Source: an uncultured bacterium
GTDB taxonomy: Bacteria; Pseudomonadota; Alphaproteobacteria; SP197
DNA length: 13,927 nt
NCBI GenBank assembly: GCA_938014945.1
Contig: CALLQH010000243.1
Span: 1 to 13,927 of the forward strand
Direction: 5' to 3'
In this document: in pieces, positions 6,814 through 13,927 of the stretch
How the letters are laid out: the number at the start of each line of letters is the position of its first letter
How positions within the stretch are numbered: the first letter of the stretch is position 1
The notes under the pieces: model-generated
The model's database searches: none
What the model saw: the letters and a program-made list of their open reading frames with translations, nothing else
What the model was told of the DNA's origin: nothing
Translations under genes and position numbers: made by a program

Positions 6814-9102
6814 ATGCCGCTCGACAGCAACGACCGTTTCAACGCCCGCACCTTCCTGCAGGTCGGCAAGCGGCCCATCCGGCCCGATGGCGTCGACAAG
6901 GTCACCGGGCGCGCCCGCTTCGGCGCCGACATGACCATGCCCGGCATGCTGGTCGGCAAGGTCCTGCGCAGCCCGCATGCCCATGCCCGCATCCGCGGTA
7001 TCGACACCCGCGCCGCCGAGGCCCTGGCCGGCGTCAAGGCGGTCGTCACCGCCGCCGACTTCCGCAAGGTCAGCGGCGATGCCGTGGTCGAGGCCGAGGG
7101 TGAGGAGAAGCTGAGCGACGTCGCCATCAACGTCATCGCCCGCGACAAGGCGCTGTACGAGGGCCATGCCGTCGCCGCGGTCGCCGCGGTCGATGCCGCG
7201 ACGGCCAAGCAGGCCCTGAAGCTGATCAAGGTCGATTACGAGATCCTGCCCCACGTCACCGATGTCGAGGCGGCGATGAAGCCCGGCGCGCCGATCCTGC
7301 ACGCCGACATGCGCACCCAGGGTGTCGAGCCCGCGCCGAAGTCCGCCTCCAACGTCGCCTCGCGCATGGAAGTGCGGCTGGGCGATGTCGAGAAGGGGCT
7401 CGCCGAGGCCGACATCGTGATCGAGCGTCACTTCGCCACCGAAGGCGTGCACCAGGGCTACATCGAGCCCCATGCCTGTGTCGCCAATGTCGGCTCGGAC
7501 GGCACCGGAGAGCTGTGGCTGTGCACCCAGGGCCATTACGGCGTGCGCGCGCTCTGCGCCGGCCTGCTGGGCATGGATGCCTCGCACCTGCGCGTCACGG
7601 CCTCCGAGATCGGCGGCGGCTTTGGCGGCAAGACCACGGTGTTCATGGAGCCCCTGGCGCTGGCGCTTTCGCGCAAGGCCAGCCGCCCCGTGAAGATCGT
7701 CATGTCGCGCGACGAGGTCTTCCGCGCCAGCGGCCCGACCTCCAGCAGCGTCATGCGCGTGCGGATCGGCGTGAAACGTGACGGCCGGAGCGTGGCGGGC
7801 GATGCGGAGCTGAAGTTCCAGGGCGGTGCCTTTCCCGGCGCCCCCGTGGGCGCTGCCGCCATGTGCGCCTTCACGCCCTACGACATCCCCAACGTGCTGG
7901 TCGTGGGTTACGACGTCGTCACCAACCGGCCCAAGGCGGCGGCCTACCGTGCGCCGGGCGCGCCGATGTCGGCCTATGCCGTGGAATCGGTGATGGACGA
8001 GATCGCCCAGGCGGTCGGCATGGACCCGCTCGCCCTGCGCCTGAAGAACGCCGCTCGCGAGGGTACACGCGCCGCCTACGGGCCGACCTTCGGACCCATC
8101 GGCATGGTCGAGACCGTGGAGGCCGCGCGCGAGCATCCCCATTACAAGGCGCCGCTCGGCCCCAACCAGGGCAGGGGTGTCGCCTCGGGCTTCTGGTTCA
8201 ACTTCGGCGGTGAGTCGAGCGTCACCCTCAACGTCAACAGCGACGGCACGGTGGCGCTCTCCATCGGCTCGCCCGACATCGGCGGCACACGCGCTTCCCA
8301 GTGCCAGATGGCGGCCGAGGAACTGGGTATCGACTACGAGCGGGTGCGCGCGGTGATCTCCGATACCGCCACGCTCGCCTACAACGACACCACGGGCGGC
8401 AGCCGCGTCGCCTTCGCTACCGGCTTTGCCACCATCGAGGCTGCCCGTGACGCCATCGCCCGCATGTGCGAGCGCGCTGCGAAGATCTGGGGCATCCCCC
8501 TGGAAGCAGTGATCTGGGAGAAGGGTGCGGCGCATGCCACCGGCTCCCACGGCAAGGATCTGGAGCCGCTGACACTGGAAGAACTGGCAGCCCAGGCCTC
8601 GGCCACCGGCGGCCCCATCGCGGGCCATCACGCGAGCAACGTGCAGGGCGCGGGTGTCAGCTTCGGAACCCATATCTGCGATGTCGAGGTCGATCCCGAA
8701 ACCGGGCATGTCCGGATCTTGCGCTACACCGTGGTCCAGGACGCGGGCAAGGCGGTCCATCCGGCCTATGTCGAGGGCCAGTTCCAGGGCGGCGCCGTGC
8801 AGGGCATCGGCTGGGCGCTCTCGGAAGAATACATCTACGGCGAGGATGGGCGGCTGCAGAACGCCGGCTTCCTTGATTACCGCGTGCCGGTATGTTCCGA
8901 CCTGCCGATGATCGACACGGTCATCGTGGAGGTGCCCAATCCAGGCCACCCCTACGGCGTGCGCGGCGTCGGCGAGACGCCCATCGTGCCGCCGCTGGCG
9001 GCCGTGGCCAATGCCGTCTCCCATGCCATCGGCGTGCGCATGACGCGCCTGCCGATGTCGCCGCCCCGTGTGCTGCGCGCCATCGAGGCCGCCGCAGGCT
9101 GA
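6814..9102 (+). CDS. Xanthine dehydrogenase-family molybdopterin-binding (large) subunit
   Basis: This 762-aa protein matches the molybdenum-hydroxylase large subunit (XdhB/CoxL/HcrA type), which carries the molybdopterin-cytosine dinucleotide cofactor and hydroxylates N-heterocycles, aldehydes or aryl-CoA compounds. The N-terminal aldehyde oxidase/xanthine dehydrogenase a/b hammerhead-type domain covers about residues 20-150. Cofactor-domain motifs follow: GGGFGGK (267-273), AYRAPGAP (377-384), QGIGWALSE (663-671) and GVGETP, with the family's catalytic Glu at E721. A loop that in many relatives reads GQG near the cofactor here reads DIGGTRAS (488-495). No signal peptide is visible, so a cytoplasmic location is likely. 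I chose ATG 6814 over the in-frame GTG 6769 because GAGGA (6801-6805) sits 8 nt before it and the extra 15 residues are Arg/Thr-rich and unlike the family. It lies 81 nt after the ABC genes and could share their transcript. Neither the 2Fe-2S nor the FAD subunit gene is beside it. The substrate cannot be assigned. Confidence 0.94.
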   Translation: MPLDSNDRFNARTFLQVGKRPIRPDGVDKVTGRARFGADMTMPGMLVGKVLRSPHAHARIRGIDTRAAEALAGVKAVVTAADFRKVSGDAVVEAEGEEKLSDVAINVIARDKALYEGHAVAAVAAVDAATAKQALKLIKVDYEILPHVTDVEAAMKPGAPILHADMRTQGVEPAPKSASNVASRMEVRLGDVEKGLAEADIVIERHFATEGVHQGYIEPHACVANVGSDGTGELWLCTQGHYGVRALCAGLLGMDASHLRVTASEIGGGFGGKTTVFMEPLALALSRKASRPVKIVMSRDEVFRASGPTSSSVMRVRIGVKRDGRSVAGDAELKFQGGAFPGAPVGAAAMCAFTPYDIPNVLVVGYDVVTNRPKAAAYRAPGAPMSAYAVESVMDEIAQAVGMDPLALRLKNAAREGTRAAYGPTFGPIGMVETVEAAREHPHYKAPLGPNQGRGVASGFWFNFGGESSVTLNVNSDGTVALSIGSPDIGGTRASQCQMAAEELGIDYERVRAVISDTATLAYNDTTGGSRVAFATGFATIEAARDAIARMCERAAKIWGIPLEAVIWEKGAAHATGSHGKDLEPLTLEELAAQASATGGPIAGHHASNVQGAGVSFGTHICDVEVDPETGHVRILRYTVVQDAGKAVHPAYVEGQFQGGAVQGIGWALSEEYIYGEDGRLQNAGFLDYRVPVCSDLPMIDTVIVEVPNPGHPYGVRGVGETPIVPPLAAVANAVSHAIGVRMTRLPMSPPRVLRAIEAAAG

Positions 9103-9123
9103 AGAGGCCGCTGAGACAAAGAA

Positions 9124-9156
9124 AAACGCCCCGGATCGCGCTGATCCGGGGCGTTT
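9124..9156. terminator. Bidirectional intrinsic terminator
   Basis: A perfect 14-bp stem (AAACGCCCCGGATC at 9124-9137 with its complement at 9143-9156) encloses a 5-nt loop, GCGCT. On the minus strand the hairpin runs into TTTTTCTTTG, a strong T tract, and on the + strand into TTTGTCGTTT. It lies between the convergent molybdenum-enzyme gene (stop 9100-9102) and RND pump gene (stop 9178-9180), so it can end both transcripts. The T tract suggests it is more efficient for the RND operon. Confidence 0.9.
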
Positions 9157-9177
9157 GTCGTTTGGGGCGATGGCTGC

Positions 9178-12100
9178 CTAGGTTGCCGCAGGCGGCGGCA
9201 ATTCGTCCTCGGCCGCCGGAGCAGCGTGCGGCCGGTGCCGGTCTTCCCAGAAGTGGCCGATCCAGCGGGTGAAGACATAGAAGATCGGGGTGAACACCAG
9301 GCCGAAGACGGTGACGCCGATCATGCCGGCAAACACCGCTGTACCAAGGTCCTGACGCATCTCCGCGCCCGCACCCGTGGCGATGACCAGCGGCACCACG
9401 CCCAGGATGAAGGCGAAGGAGGTCATCAGGATCGGCCGCAGGCGTCGCTGAGCGGCATCGGCAGCGGCTTCCTTGCGTTCCTGGCCCTCGTGTTCGTTCT
9501 GGCGCGCAAACTCCACGATCAGGATGGCGTTCTTGGATGCCAGACCGATCAGCACCACAAGGCCGATCTGCACCAGGATGTTGTTGTCGATGCCGCGGAT
9601 GTCGACGCCCACGATGGCCGCCAGCAGACACATCGGCACGATCAGGATGACCGACAGCGGCAGCAGCCAGCTTTCGTAGAGGGCCGCCAGCAGCAGGAAG
9701 ACGAAGACGACCGCGAGCGCGAAGGCGATGATCGCCGTGTTGCCCGCCAGCTTCTCCTGCAGCGCCATGTCGGTCCACTCGAAGCCGAAGCCGTCGGGCA
9801 GGACCTGCTCCATCAGCTGCTCGACCGCCGCCAGGGACTGGCCGCTGGAGATGCCCGGTGCAGCCTGACCCTGGACGTCGATGGCCGGATAGACGTTGTA
9901 ACGGGACAGGCGGATCGGGCCGACCGTGTTCTCCAGGGTGATGAGCGAGCCCAGGGGCACCATCTCGCCCGTAGCCGACCGCACCTTCAGACGCAGGATG
10001 TCGTCGGGGTTGTTGCGGTCGACGCCCTCGGCCTGCGCGATGACGCGGTAGGTCTGGCCGATGAAGTTGAAGTCGTTGACGTAACGTGAGCCCAGATAGA
10101 TCGAGAGCGCGCTGTTGATGTCGCTGGCGTTGACACCCAACAGCTCGGCGCGCGTGCGGTCGACCGTGGCATGAATGCGCGGCGTGTTGGCCTGGTAGAG
10201 GTTGTAGACCTGCGTCAGCTCAGGGTTGCCGTTGGCTGCCTGGATGAAGGCGCGGGTGGCTTCGGCCAGAGCAGCCTGGCCACGGCCTTCCAGGTCCTGA
10301 ACGTAGAGCTTCCAGCCGCCGGCGTTGCCGATGCCGTTGACCGGCGGCGGCGACACGACGAAGACCATGGCCTCCCTGATCTCCGCGCTCAGTGCGCCCT
10401 GCGCCTGGCCCATGATGACGTTCGCGGTCAGCCCATCGGGCAGGCGTTCCTCGTAGGGCTTGAGCGGCAGGAAGATGATGCCGGAGTTCGAGGCGATGGT
10501 GAACGTGGAGCCGTCCAGGCCGACGATGGGCACCGTGTGAGCGACACCGGGCAGTTTGGTGAGAATCTCCTCGGCCTGGCGCATCACGGCATCGGTACGC
10601 GACAGCGAGGCGCCCGCGGGAAGCTGGACGATGGCAATCAGGTAGCCCTTGTCCTGCTGGGGAATGAAACCGGTGGGGGTGGACGAGAACTGGTGGAAGG
10701 CCAGCACCATCAGGCCGGCATAGACCACCAGCATGATGGCGACGATGCGCACCAGCTTGCGCGTGAGGGAGCCGTAACCCCGCGCCGTGGCGTCGAAGAC
10801 CTTGTTGAAGCCGCGGCCGAAGGCACGGAACGGCGCGCCCAGGGCGCCGGAGATGCCGCTCGGCTTTTCACCCTTGGGCTTCAGCAGCAGGGCGGCCAGG
10901 GCCGGCGAGAGCGAGAGGGACATGACCAGCGAAAGGATCGTCGCGCTGGCGATGGTCAGGGCGAACTGCTTGTAGAAGGCGCCGGAAATGCCGGTGATGA
11001 ACAGGGTCGGCAGGAACACCGCCGTCAGCACGATGGCGATGGCGACCAGCGCGCCGCCGACCTCGTCCATGGTCCGGTGCGCCGCGTCGCGCGGCGTCAG
11101 CCCCTCGTGGATGTAGTGCTCGATGTTCTCGACCACGACGATGGCGTCATCGACCACGATGCCGATGGCCAGCACCAGGCCGAACAGAGACAGGTTGTTG
11201 AGCGAAAAGCCGAACAGCGCGAGCAGGGCGCAGGTGCCGATCAGCGACACCGGAATGGCGATGACGGGGATGATCGCTGCGCGCCAGGTCTGCAGGAAGA
11301 CCAGAATGACGATCACCACAAGGATCGTGGCTTCGATGATGGTCTTGTAGATCTCGTCGATCGACTCGCTGATGAACTCGGTCGGGTTGTAGACGATCTC
11401 GTAGTCGATGCCCTCGGGCATCGTCTTGGAGATCTCCTCCATCAGCGCCTCGATCTCGGCTGCGGTCTCGACCGCGTTGGAATCGGGCCGCTGGAAAATG
11501 CCGATGGGCAGGGCGGTCTTGCCGTCGAGATAACCGATCAGGCTGTAGTCCTGGGCGGCCAGTTCGACGCGGGCAACATCGCGCAGGCGCACGACGCCGT
11601 CGCTGCTCTGCTTGACGATGATGTCGGAGAACTGCTCGGGCGTGATCAGGCGGCCCTGGGTCTCCACCGTCAGCTCGAAGGCGCCCTGGTCGGGGGTGGG
11701 CTGCTTGTCGAGCACGCCGGCGGCAACCTGGGCGTTGTTCTGGCTGATGGCATTGACGATGTCGTTTGCCGTCAGGCCCAGGATGGCAGCCCGCTGCGGG
11801 TCGATCCACACGCGCATGGCATAGGCGCGCTCGGCAAAGAGCCGGGCCTGGCCGACGCCCTCGATCCGCACCAGCTGATCGAGCACCTGGCTGGAGGCAT
11901 AGTTCGAGACGTAGAGGCTGTCGCGTGATCCATCCGGCGACAGGATGTGGATCACCATCATGATGTCGGGCGAGTTCTTGATCACCGACACGCCCTGGCG
12001 CTGCACCTCTTCGGGCAGTTCGGGTTCGGCAAGGGCGACGCGGTTCTGCACCTGCACCTGGGCGATGTCGAGGTCGGTGCCCGGCTCGAAGGTGACCGTG

Positions 12101-12375
12101 ATGGAGGTCGAGCCGTCGGCGGTGTTCTCCGACTTGATGTAGAGCATGTGCTCGACACCGTTGATCTGCTCCTCGATCACCGAGGCCACCGTGTTCGCCA
12201 CGGTCTCGGCCGAGGCGCCGGGGTAGTTCGCCGTGACGCTGATGCTGGGCGGGGCGATCTCGGGGTACTGCGAGACCGGAAGCGACTGCCAGGAAATGCC
12301 GCCGACGAGCACGATCAGGATGGCGAGGACGGTCGCGAAGATCGGCCTGTCGATACAGAAATGGCTGAAGCGCAT
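9178..12375 (-). CDS. RND multidrug efflux transporter, inner-membrane pump (HAE-1 family, MexF/AcrB-like)
   Basis: At 1065 aa this is full length for the hydrophobe/amphiphile RND pumps, trimeric proton-driven exporters that expel drugs, solvents or toxic metabolites from the periplasm and inner membrane. The N-terminus (FCIDRPIFATVLAILI, first membrane helix) is typical. The proton-relay residues are present: D409-D410 in GIVVDDAIVVVEN (helix 4) and K948 in GLASKNAILIVEFA (helix 10). The two large periplasmic loops lie at about 35-340 and 562-875, and the closing helix group ends near 1040, followed by a Pro/Ala-rich cytoplasmic tail. It is the second gene of its operon: the adaptor stop codon is 10 nt upstream, and GAGGG (12383-12387) lies 7 nt before the ATG, overlapping that stop, so translation is probably coupled. 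The style, with its MexE-like partner, is nearer MexEF than AcrAB; this is by-eye judgement. No outer-membrane channel gene follows; the terminator at 9124-9156 ends the operon. Confidence 0.97.
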   Translation of the reverse strand: MRFSHFCIDRPIFATVLAILIVLVGGISWQSLPVSQYPEIAPPSISVTANYPGASAETVANTVASVIEEQINGVEHMLYIKSENTADGSTSITVTFEPGTDLDIAQVQVQNRVALAEPELPEEVQRQGVSVIKNSPDIMMVIHILSPDGSRDSLYVSNYASSQVLDQLVRIEGVGQARLFAERAYAMRVWIDPQRAAILGLTANDIVNAISQNNAQVAAGVLDKQPTPDQGAFELTVETQGRLITPEQFSDIIVKQSSDGVVRLRDVARVELAAQDYSLIGYLDGKTALPIGIFQRPDSNAVETAAEIEALMEEISKTMPEGIDYEIVYNPTEFISESIDEIYKTIIEATILVVIVILVFLQTWRAAIIPVIAIPVSLIGTCALLALFGFSLNNLSLFGLVLAIGIVVDDAIVVVENIEHYIHEGLTPRDAAHRTMDEVGGALVAIAIVLTAVFLPTLFITGISGAFYKQFALTIASATILSLVMSLSLSPALAALLLKPKGEKPSGISGALGAPFRAFGRGFNKVFDATARGYGSLTRKLVRIVAIMLVVYAGLMVLAFHQFSSTPTGFIPQQDKGYLIAIVQLPAGASLSRTDAVMRQAEEILTKLPGVAHTVPIVGLDGSTFTIASNSGIIFLPLKPYEERLPDGLTANVIMGQAQGALSAEIREAMVFVVSPPPVNGIGNAGGWKLYVQDLEGRGQAALAEATRAFIQAANGNPELTQVYNLYQANTPRIHATVDRTRAELLGVNASDINSALSIYLGSRYVNDFNFIGQTYRVIAQAEGVDRNNPDDILRLKVRSATGEMVPLGSLITLENTVGPIRLSRYNVYPAIDVQGQAAPGISSGQSLAAVEQLMEQVLPDGFGFEWTDMALQEKLAGNTAIIAFALAVVFVFLLLAALYESWLLPLSVILIVPMCLLAAIVGVDIRGIDNNILVQIGLVVLIGLASKNAILIVEFARQNEHEGQERKEAAADAAQRRLRPILMTSFAFILGVVPLVIATGAGAEMRQDLGTAVFAGMIGVTVFGLVFTPIFYVFTRWIGHFWEDRHRPHAAPAAEDELPPPAAT

Positions 12376-12385
12376 GAAACCGCCC

Positions 12386-13510
12386 TCAGTTCGTCGGGGT
12401 GGTCGTGAGCGTGGTTTCCTGCGTTGTCACCGGGGCTCCGGGACGCACCATCAGCAGACCTTCGGTGATCACCAGGGTGTCGGCCGTGATGCCGGACTTC
12501 ACCACACGCAGACCGCCCTGCATGCCCCCCAGCGTGACCGGCACCGGCTTCACCTTGCCGTCGGCATCCACCGTCATCAGCAGCTTGCTGCTCTGGTCGG
12601 AAACCACGGCCGCGTCGGGCACCAGCAGCGCCTGATAAGGCTGGGAGGAGACCATCTGCAGCGTGCCGAAGAGGCCGGGCACCAGAAGCCCGTCGGTGTT
12701 GTCGAAGCTCGCACGCATGCGGATCGTGCCCGTGCCCTGGCTGAAGGCATTGTCGATGAAGTCGAGCTTGCCGGTGCGGTTGAAATCGCTCTCGCCCAGC
12801 AGGTGCAGCTTCACGGTCTCGGCCACCGCCGTATTGCCGGAGCTGCGCAGGCGCACGAAGTCCAGGTAGGTGGACTCGGAGATGTCGTAATAGAAGTAGA
12901 TCGGATTCTCGGAGACGATCGTCGTCAGCACCGTCGTGGTGCCGGCGCCACCGCTGATCAGGTTGCCGACGTCGACGCGCGTGCTGGAGATCTGGCCGTC
13001 GATCGGCGCCTTGATCTCGGTGAAGGAGAGGTTCAGTTCCGCCGTGCGCACCGCGGCCTGTGCGGCGGCGACATCGGCCGCGGCGACATCGCGGGTGGCG
13101 GCGCGGTTGTCGCGTGTCTCGCGCGAGATTGCGCCTTCGGGCAGCAGTTCCTCGGCGCGGGCGAGATCGAGCTGGGCCAGTTCCAGCTGGCTCTGGGCGC
13201 GCGCCAGTTCGGCGCGGGCGCCGGCGAGGTCGGCCTCGAAGGGACGGCGGTCGATGGTGTAGAGCAGGTCACCTGCCTGCACCATCTGGCCGTCAACGAA
13301 ATGCACGCTTTCGAGATAACCCGAAACGCGAGCCTCGATGCTGACGTATTCCACGGCCTGGAAGCGGCCCGTGAATTCCTGATGGTCGGTCACGGTCGCG
13401 ACCAGGGGCTTGGCCACGGTCACGGTGGGTGCGCCACCCTGCTGCGCGCGCGCGGGCGCGGCAGCGGCAAGCAGGGAGACAAGAACCAGCCAGACGGCGC
13501 GCTGCGCCAT
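12386..13510 (-). CDS. RND efflux periplasmic adaptor (membrane fusion protein, MexE/AcrA family)
   Basis: This 374-aa protein bridges the RND pump to an outer-membrane channel. It opens with a Sec-type signal peptide (positive start, hydrophobic core 6-20, likely cleavage after ARA at 20-22). No lipobox cysteine is present, so unlike AcrA or MexA it is probably not lipid-anchored. The order is standard for the family: first lipoyl half at about 54-88 (RVSGYLESVHFVDGQMVQAG), coiled-coil hairpin at about 92-160 rich in Ala/Leu/Gln/Glu, second lipoyl half at about 163-190 (IKAPIDGQISSTRVDVGN), then the beta-barrel (about 200-285, including NPIYFYYDISE) and the membrane-proximal domain. I chose ATG 13510 because it starts the signal peptide and GGAGGA (13515-13520) precedes it by 4 nt; the open frame upstream to 13564 adds 18 unrelated residues. 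It is the first gene of the pump operon and is transcribed away from a MarR-type regulator. Confidence 0.95.
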   Translation of the reverse strand: MAQRAVWLVLVSLLAAAAPARAQQGGAPTVTVAKPLVATVTDHQEFTGRFQAVEYVSIEARVSGYLESVHFVDGQMVQAGDLLYTIDRRPFEADLAGARAELARAQSQLELAQLDLARAEELLPEGAISRETRDNRAATRDVAAADVAAAQAAVRTAELNLSFTEIKAPIDGQISSTRVDVGNLISGGAGTTTVLTTIVSENPIYFYYDISESTYLDFVRLRSSGNTAVAETVKLHLLGESDFNRTGKLDFIDNAFSQGTGTIRMRASFDNTDGLLVPGLFGTLQMVSSQPYQALLVPDAAVVSDQSSKLLMTVDADGKVKPVPVTLGGMQGGLRVVKSGITADTLVITEGLLMVRPGAPVTTQETTLTTTPTN

Positions 13511-13571
13511 GAGCTCCTCCAGGCGGCAATTTTCCAGTGTCGGCTGCCCGGAATATGGGCTCAAGCCTGCG

Positions 13572-13591
13572 TCAAAGACATTGCACTTTGA
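13572..13591. promoter_or_regulatory. Candidate MarR-type operator: inverted repeat TCAAAG-N8-CTTTGA
   Basis: The 20-nt element has two perfect 6-bp arms (13572-13577 and 13586-13591) around an 8-nt centre that is not symmetric. It sits between the divergent efflux operon and the MarR-family gene and overlaps a possible -35 box of the efflux promoter. MarR dimers usually bind imperfect palindromes of about this size between their own gene and the regulated operon. Arm identity and position are seen in the sequence; binding is inferred. Confidence 0.45.
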
Positions 13592-13647
13592 TCGGCGGGC
13601 ACTATGGTGATTGGAAAGCTATCCAGCAAGATAATTATGGCAGGGCT

Positions 13648-13652
13648 GGAGG
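13648..13652 (+). promoter_or_regulatory. Ribosome binding site deciding the MarR start
   Basis: GGAGG lies 9 nt before ATG 13662. It selects that codon over ATG 13637, which is in a different frame that closes within about 40 codons. An in-frame TAA at 13632-13634 rules out a longer N-terminus. Confidence 0.7.
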
Positions 13653-13661
13653 CTTTTGGGG

Positions 13662-13927
13662 ATGACATCATTGAACAATCTTCCGAGCTGCCGATCGACG
13701 GTTCAGGAAAAGCTGGCCTGGGTGCAGGCCCGCTGGCCCGGCATGGAGCTTGAGGCTGCGGGCCTCGTGCTGCGCCTTGCGCGCACGCGCGACCTGCTGT
13801 TTGCCCGCAGCCGCAGTGTGCTGGATGCCCAGGGGCTTGCCCCTGCGGAGTTCGAGGCGTTGCTCAACCTGCTCAAGCAGCCGGCACCGCATCAGCTCAC
13901 GCCCGGCGCGATCGCGGCGGAAATCGC
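13662..13927 (+). CDS. MarR-family transcriptional regulator, 3' end missing
   Basis: The frame is open from ATG 13662 to the window end, giving 88 residues, and is cut inside the DNA-binding domain; MarR proteins are usually about 140-170 aa. The pattern matches the N-terminal half of the family: a dimerisation helix (about 28-57, GLVLRLARTRDLLFARSRSV), the link GLAPAEFEALLNLLKQ (58-72), where relatives often have GLTxAEFDVLxxL, then LTPGAIAAEI (79-88), the helix leading into the helix-turn-helix. The recognition helix and wing lie beyond the window. GGAGG precedes the start by 9 nt. The gene is divergent from the RND adaptor-pump operon, the usual arrangement for a local repressor that is released by ligand binding. 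Regulation of the pump and itself through the repeat at 13572-13591 is therefore likely but inferred. With only half the protein visible, the family call is good rather than certain. Confidence 0.8.
   Translation, partial: MTSLNNLPSCRSTVQEKLAWVQARWPGMELEAAGLVLRLARTRDLLFARSRSVLDAQGLAPAEFEALLNLLKQPAPHQLTPGAIAAEI

Larger units (their letters stand above)
13511..13661. promoter_or_regulatory. Divergent control region between efflux operon and MarR gene
   Basis: These 151 nt contain the promoters of both the efflux operon (-) and the regulator (+) and are visibly more AT-rich than the flanking genes. For the regulator, GATAAT at 13630-13635 matches the -10 consensus at 5/6, but no good -35 box lies at the right distance. 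For the efflux operon, TTGACG on the minus strand (13570-13575) matches the -35 consensus at 5/6 and overlaps one arm of the inverted repeat at 13572-13591; its -10 box is not clear. The promoter assignments are inference. Confidence 0.45.

Noticed and set aside
6772..9024. 750-codon open frame on the minus strand opposite the molybdenum-enzyme gene.
   Set aside because: It is a full shadow of a strongly conserved gene. Its composition (Gly, His, Asp, Arg-rich) reflects the complement of GC-rich codons, and no domain is visible.
10171..11928. 585-codon open frame on the + strand opposite the RND pump.
   Set aside because: It is an antisense shadow, with Asp/His/Gln/Arg-rich repeats produced by the reverse complement of hydrophobic membrane-helix codons.
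13547..13561. GCCC-N7-GGGC repeat in the efflux control region as a second operator.
   Set aside because: Four-base GC arms are expected by chance in DNA of this composition.
13637..13750. Short open frame from ATG 13637 ahead of the regulator.
   Set aside because: It ends after about 38 codons and is out of frame with the MarR-like sequence, whose own start has a well-placed GGAGG.

Overview
The window reads as an ordinary stretch of chromosome from a high-GC Gram-negative bacterium. An RND efflux pump with a periplasmic adaptor requires two membranes. The GC-rich codon use and the protein styles fit an alphaproteobacterium; the class is inferred from style, not from a marker gene. Eight protein-coding genes are supported. 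The first and last run off the window ends. I see no tRNA, rRNA, CRISPR array, insertion sequence, integrase or phage gene, and no frameshifted gene.

Left part (1-2753): the end of a GMC-family flavin oxidoreductase (+) meets, tail to tail and only 9 nt away, a complete hydantoinase/dihydropyrimidinase-type cyclic amidohydrolase (-). Middle (2754-9102): a 196-nt divergent intergenic region separates the hydantoinase from a + strand run. That run is two ABC half-transporters, 3 nt apart, that look like the two unlike halves of one heterodimeric exporter, then the large molybdopterin-binding subunit of a xanthine dehydrogenase-family enzyme with no small subunits nearby. A perfect 14-bp hairpin with T-rich flanks (9124-9156) separates this run from the next operon and could end transcription from both sides.

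Right part (9178-13927): a minus-strand operon encodes a MexF/AcrB-like RND pump and, upstream of it in the transcript, its periplasmic adaptor. No outer-membrane channel gene is present in the window. Divergent from the adaptor is the start of a MarR-family regulator, cut by the window end. The 151-nt region between them carries an inverted repeat (TCAAAG-N8-CTTTGA) that is a reasonable candidate operator, so the three genes look like an efflux pump with its local repressor.

The enzymes (alcohol/choline-type oxidoreductase, cyclic amide hydrolase, molybdenum hydroxylase) together with exporters suggest small-molecule catabolism and detoxification, possibly of N-heterocycles. No substrate can be fixed from sequence alone. 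I did not find a clearly new system. The points most worth a second look are the split-site ABC pair, the molybdenum-enzyme large subunit lacking adjacent partners, and the MarR/efflux control region.
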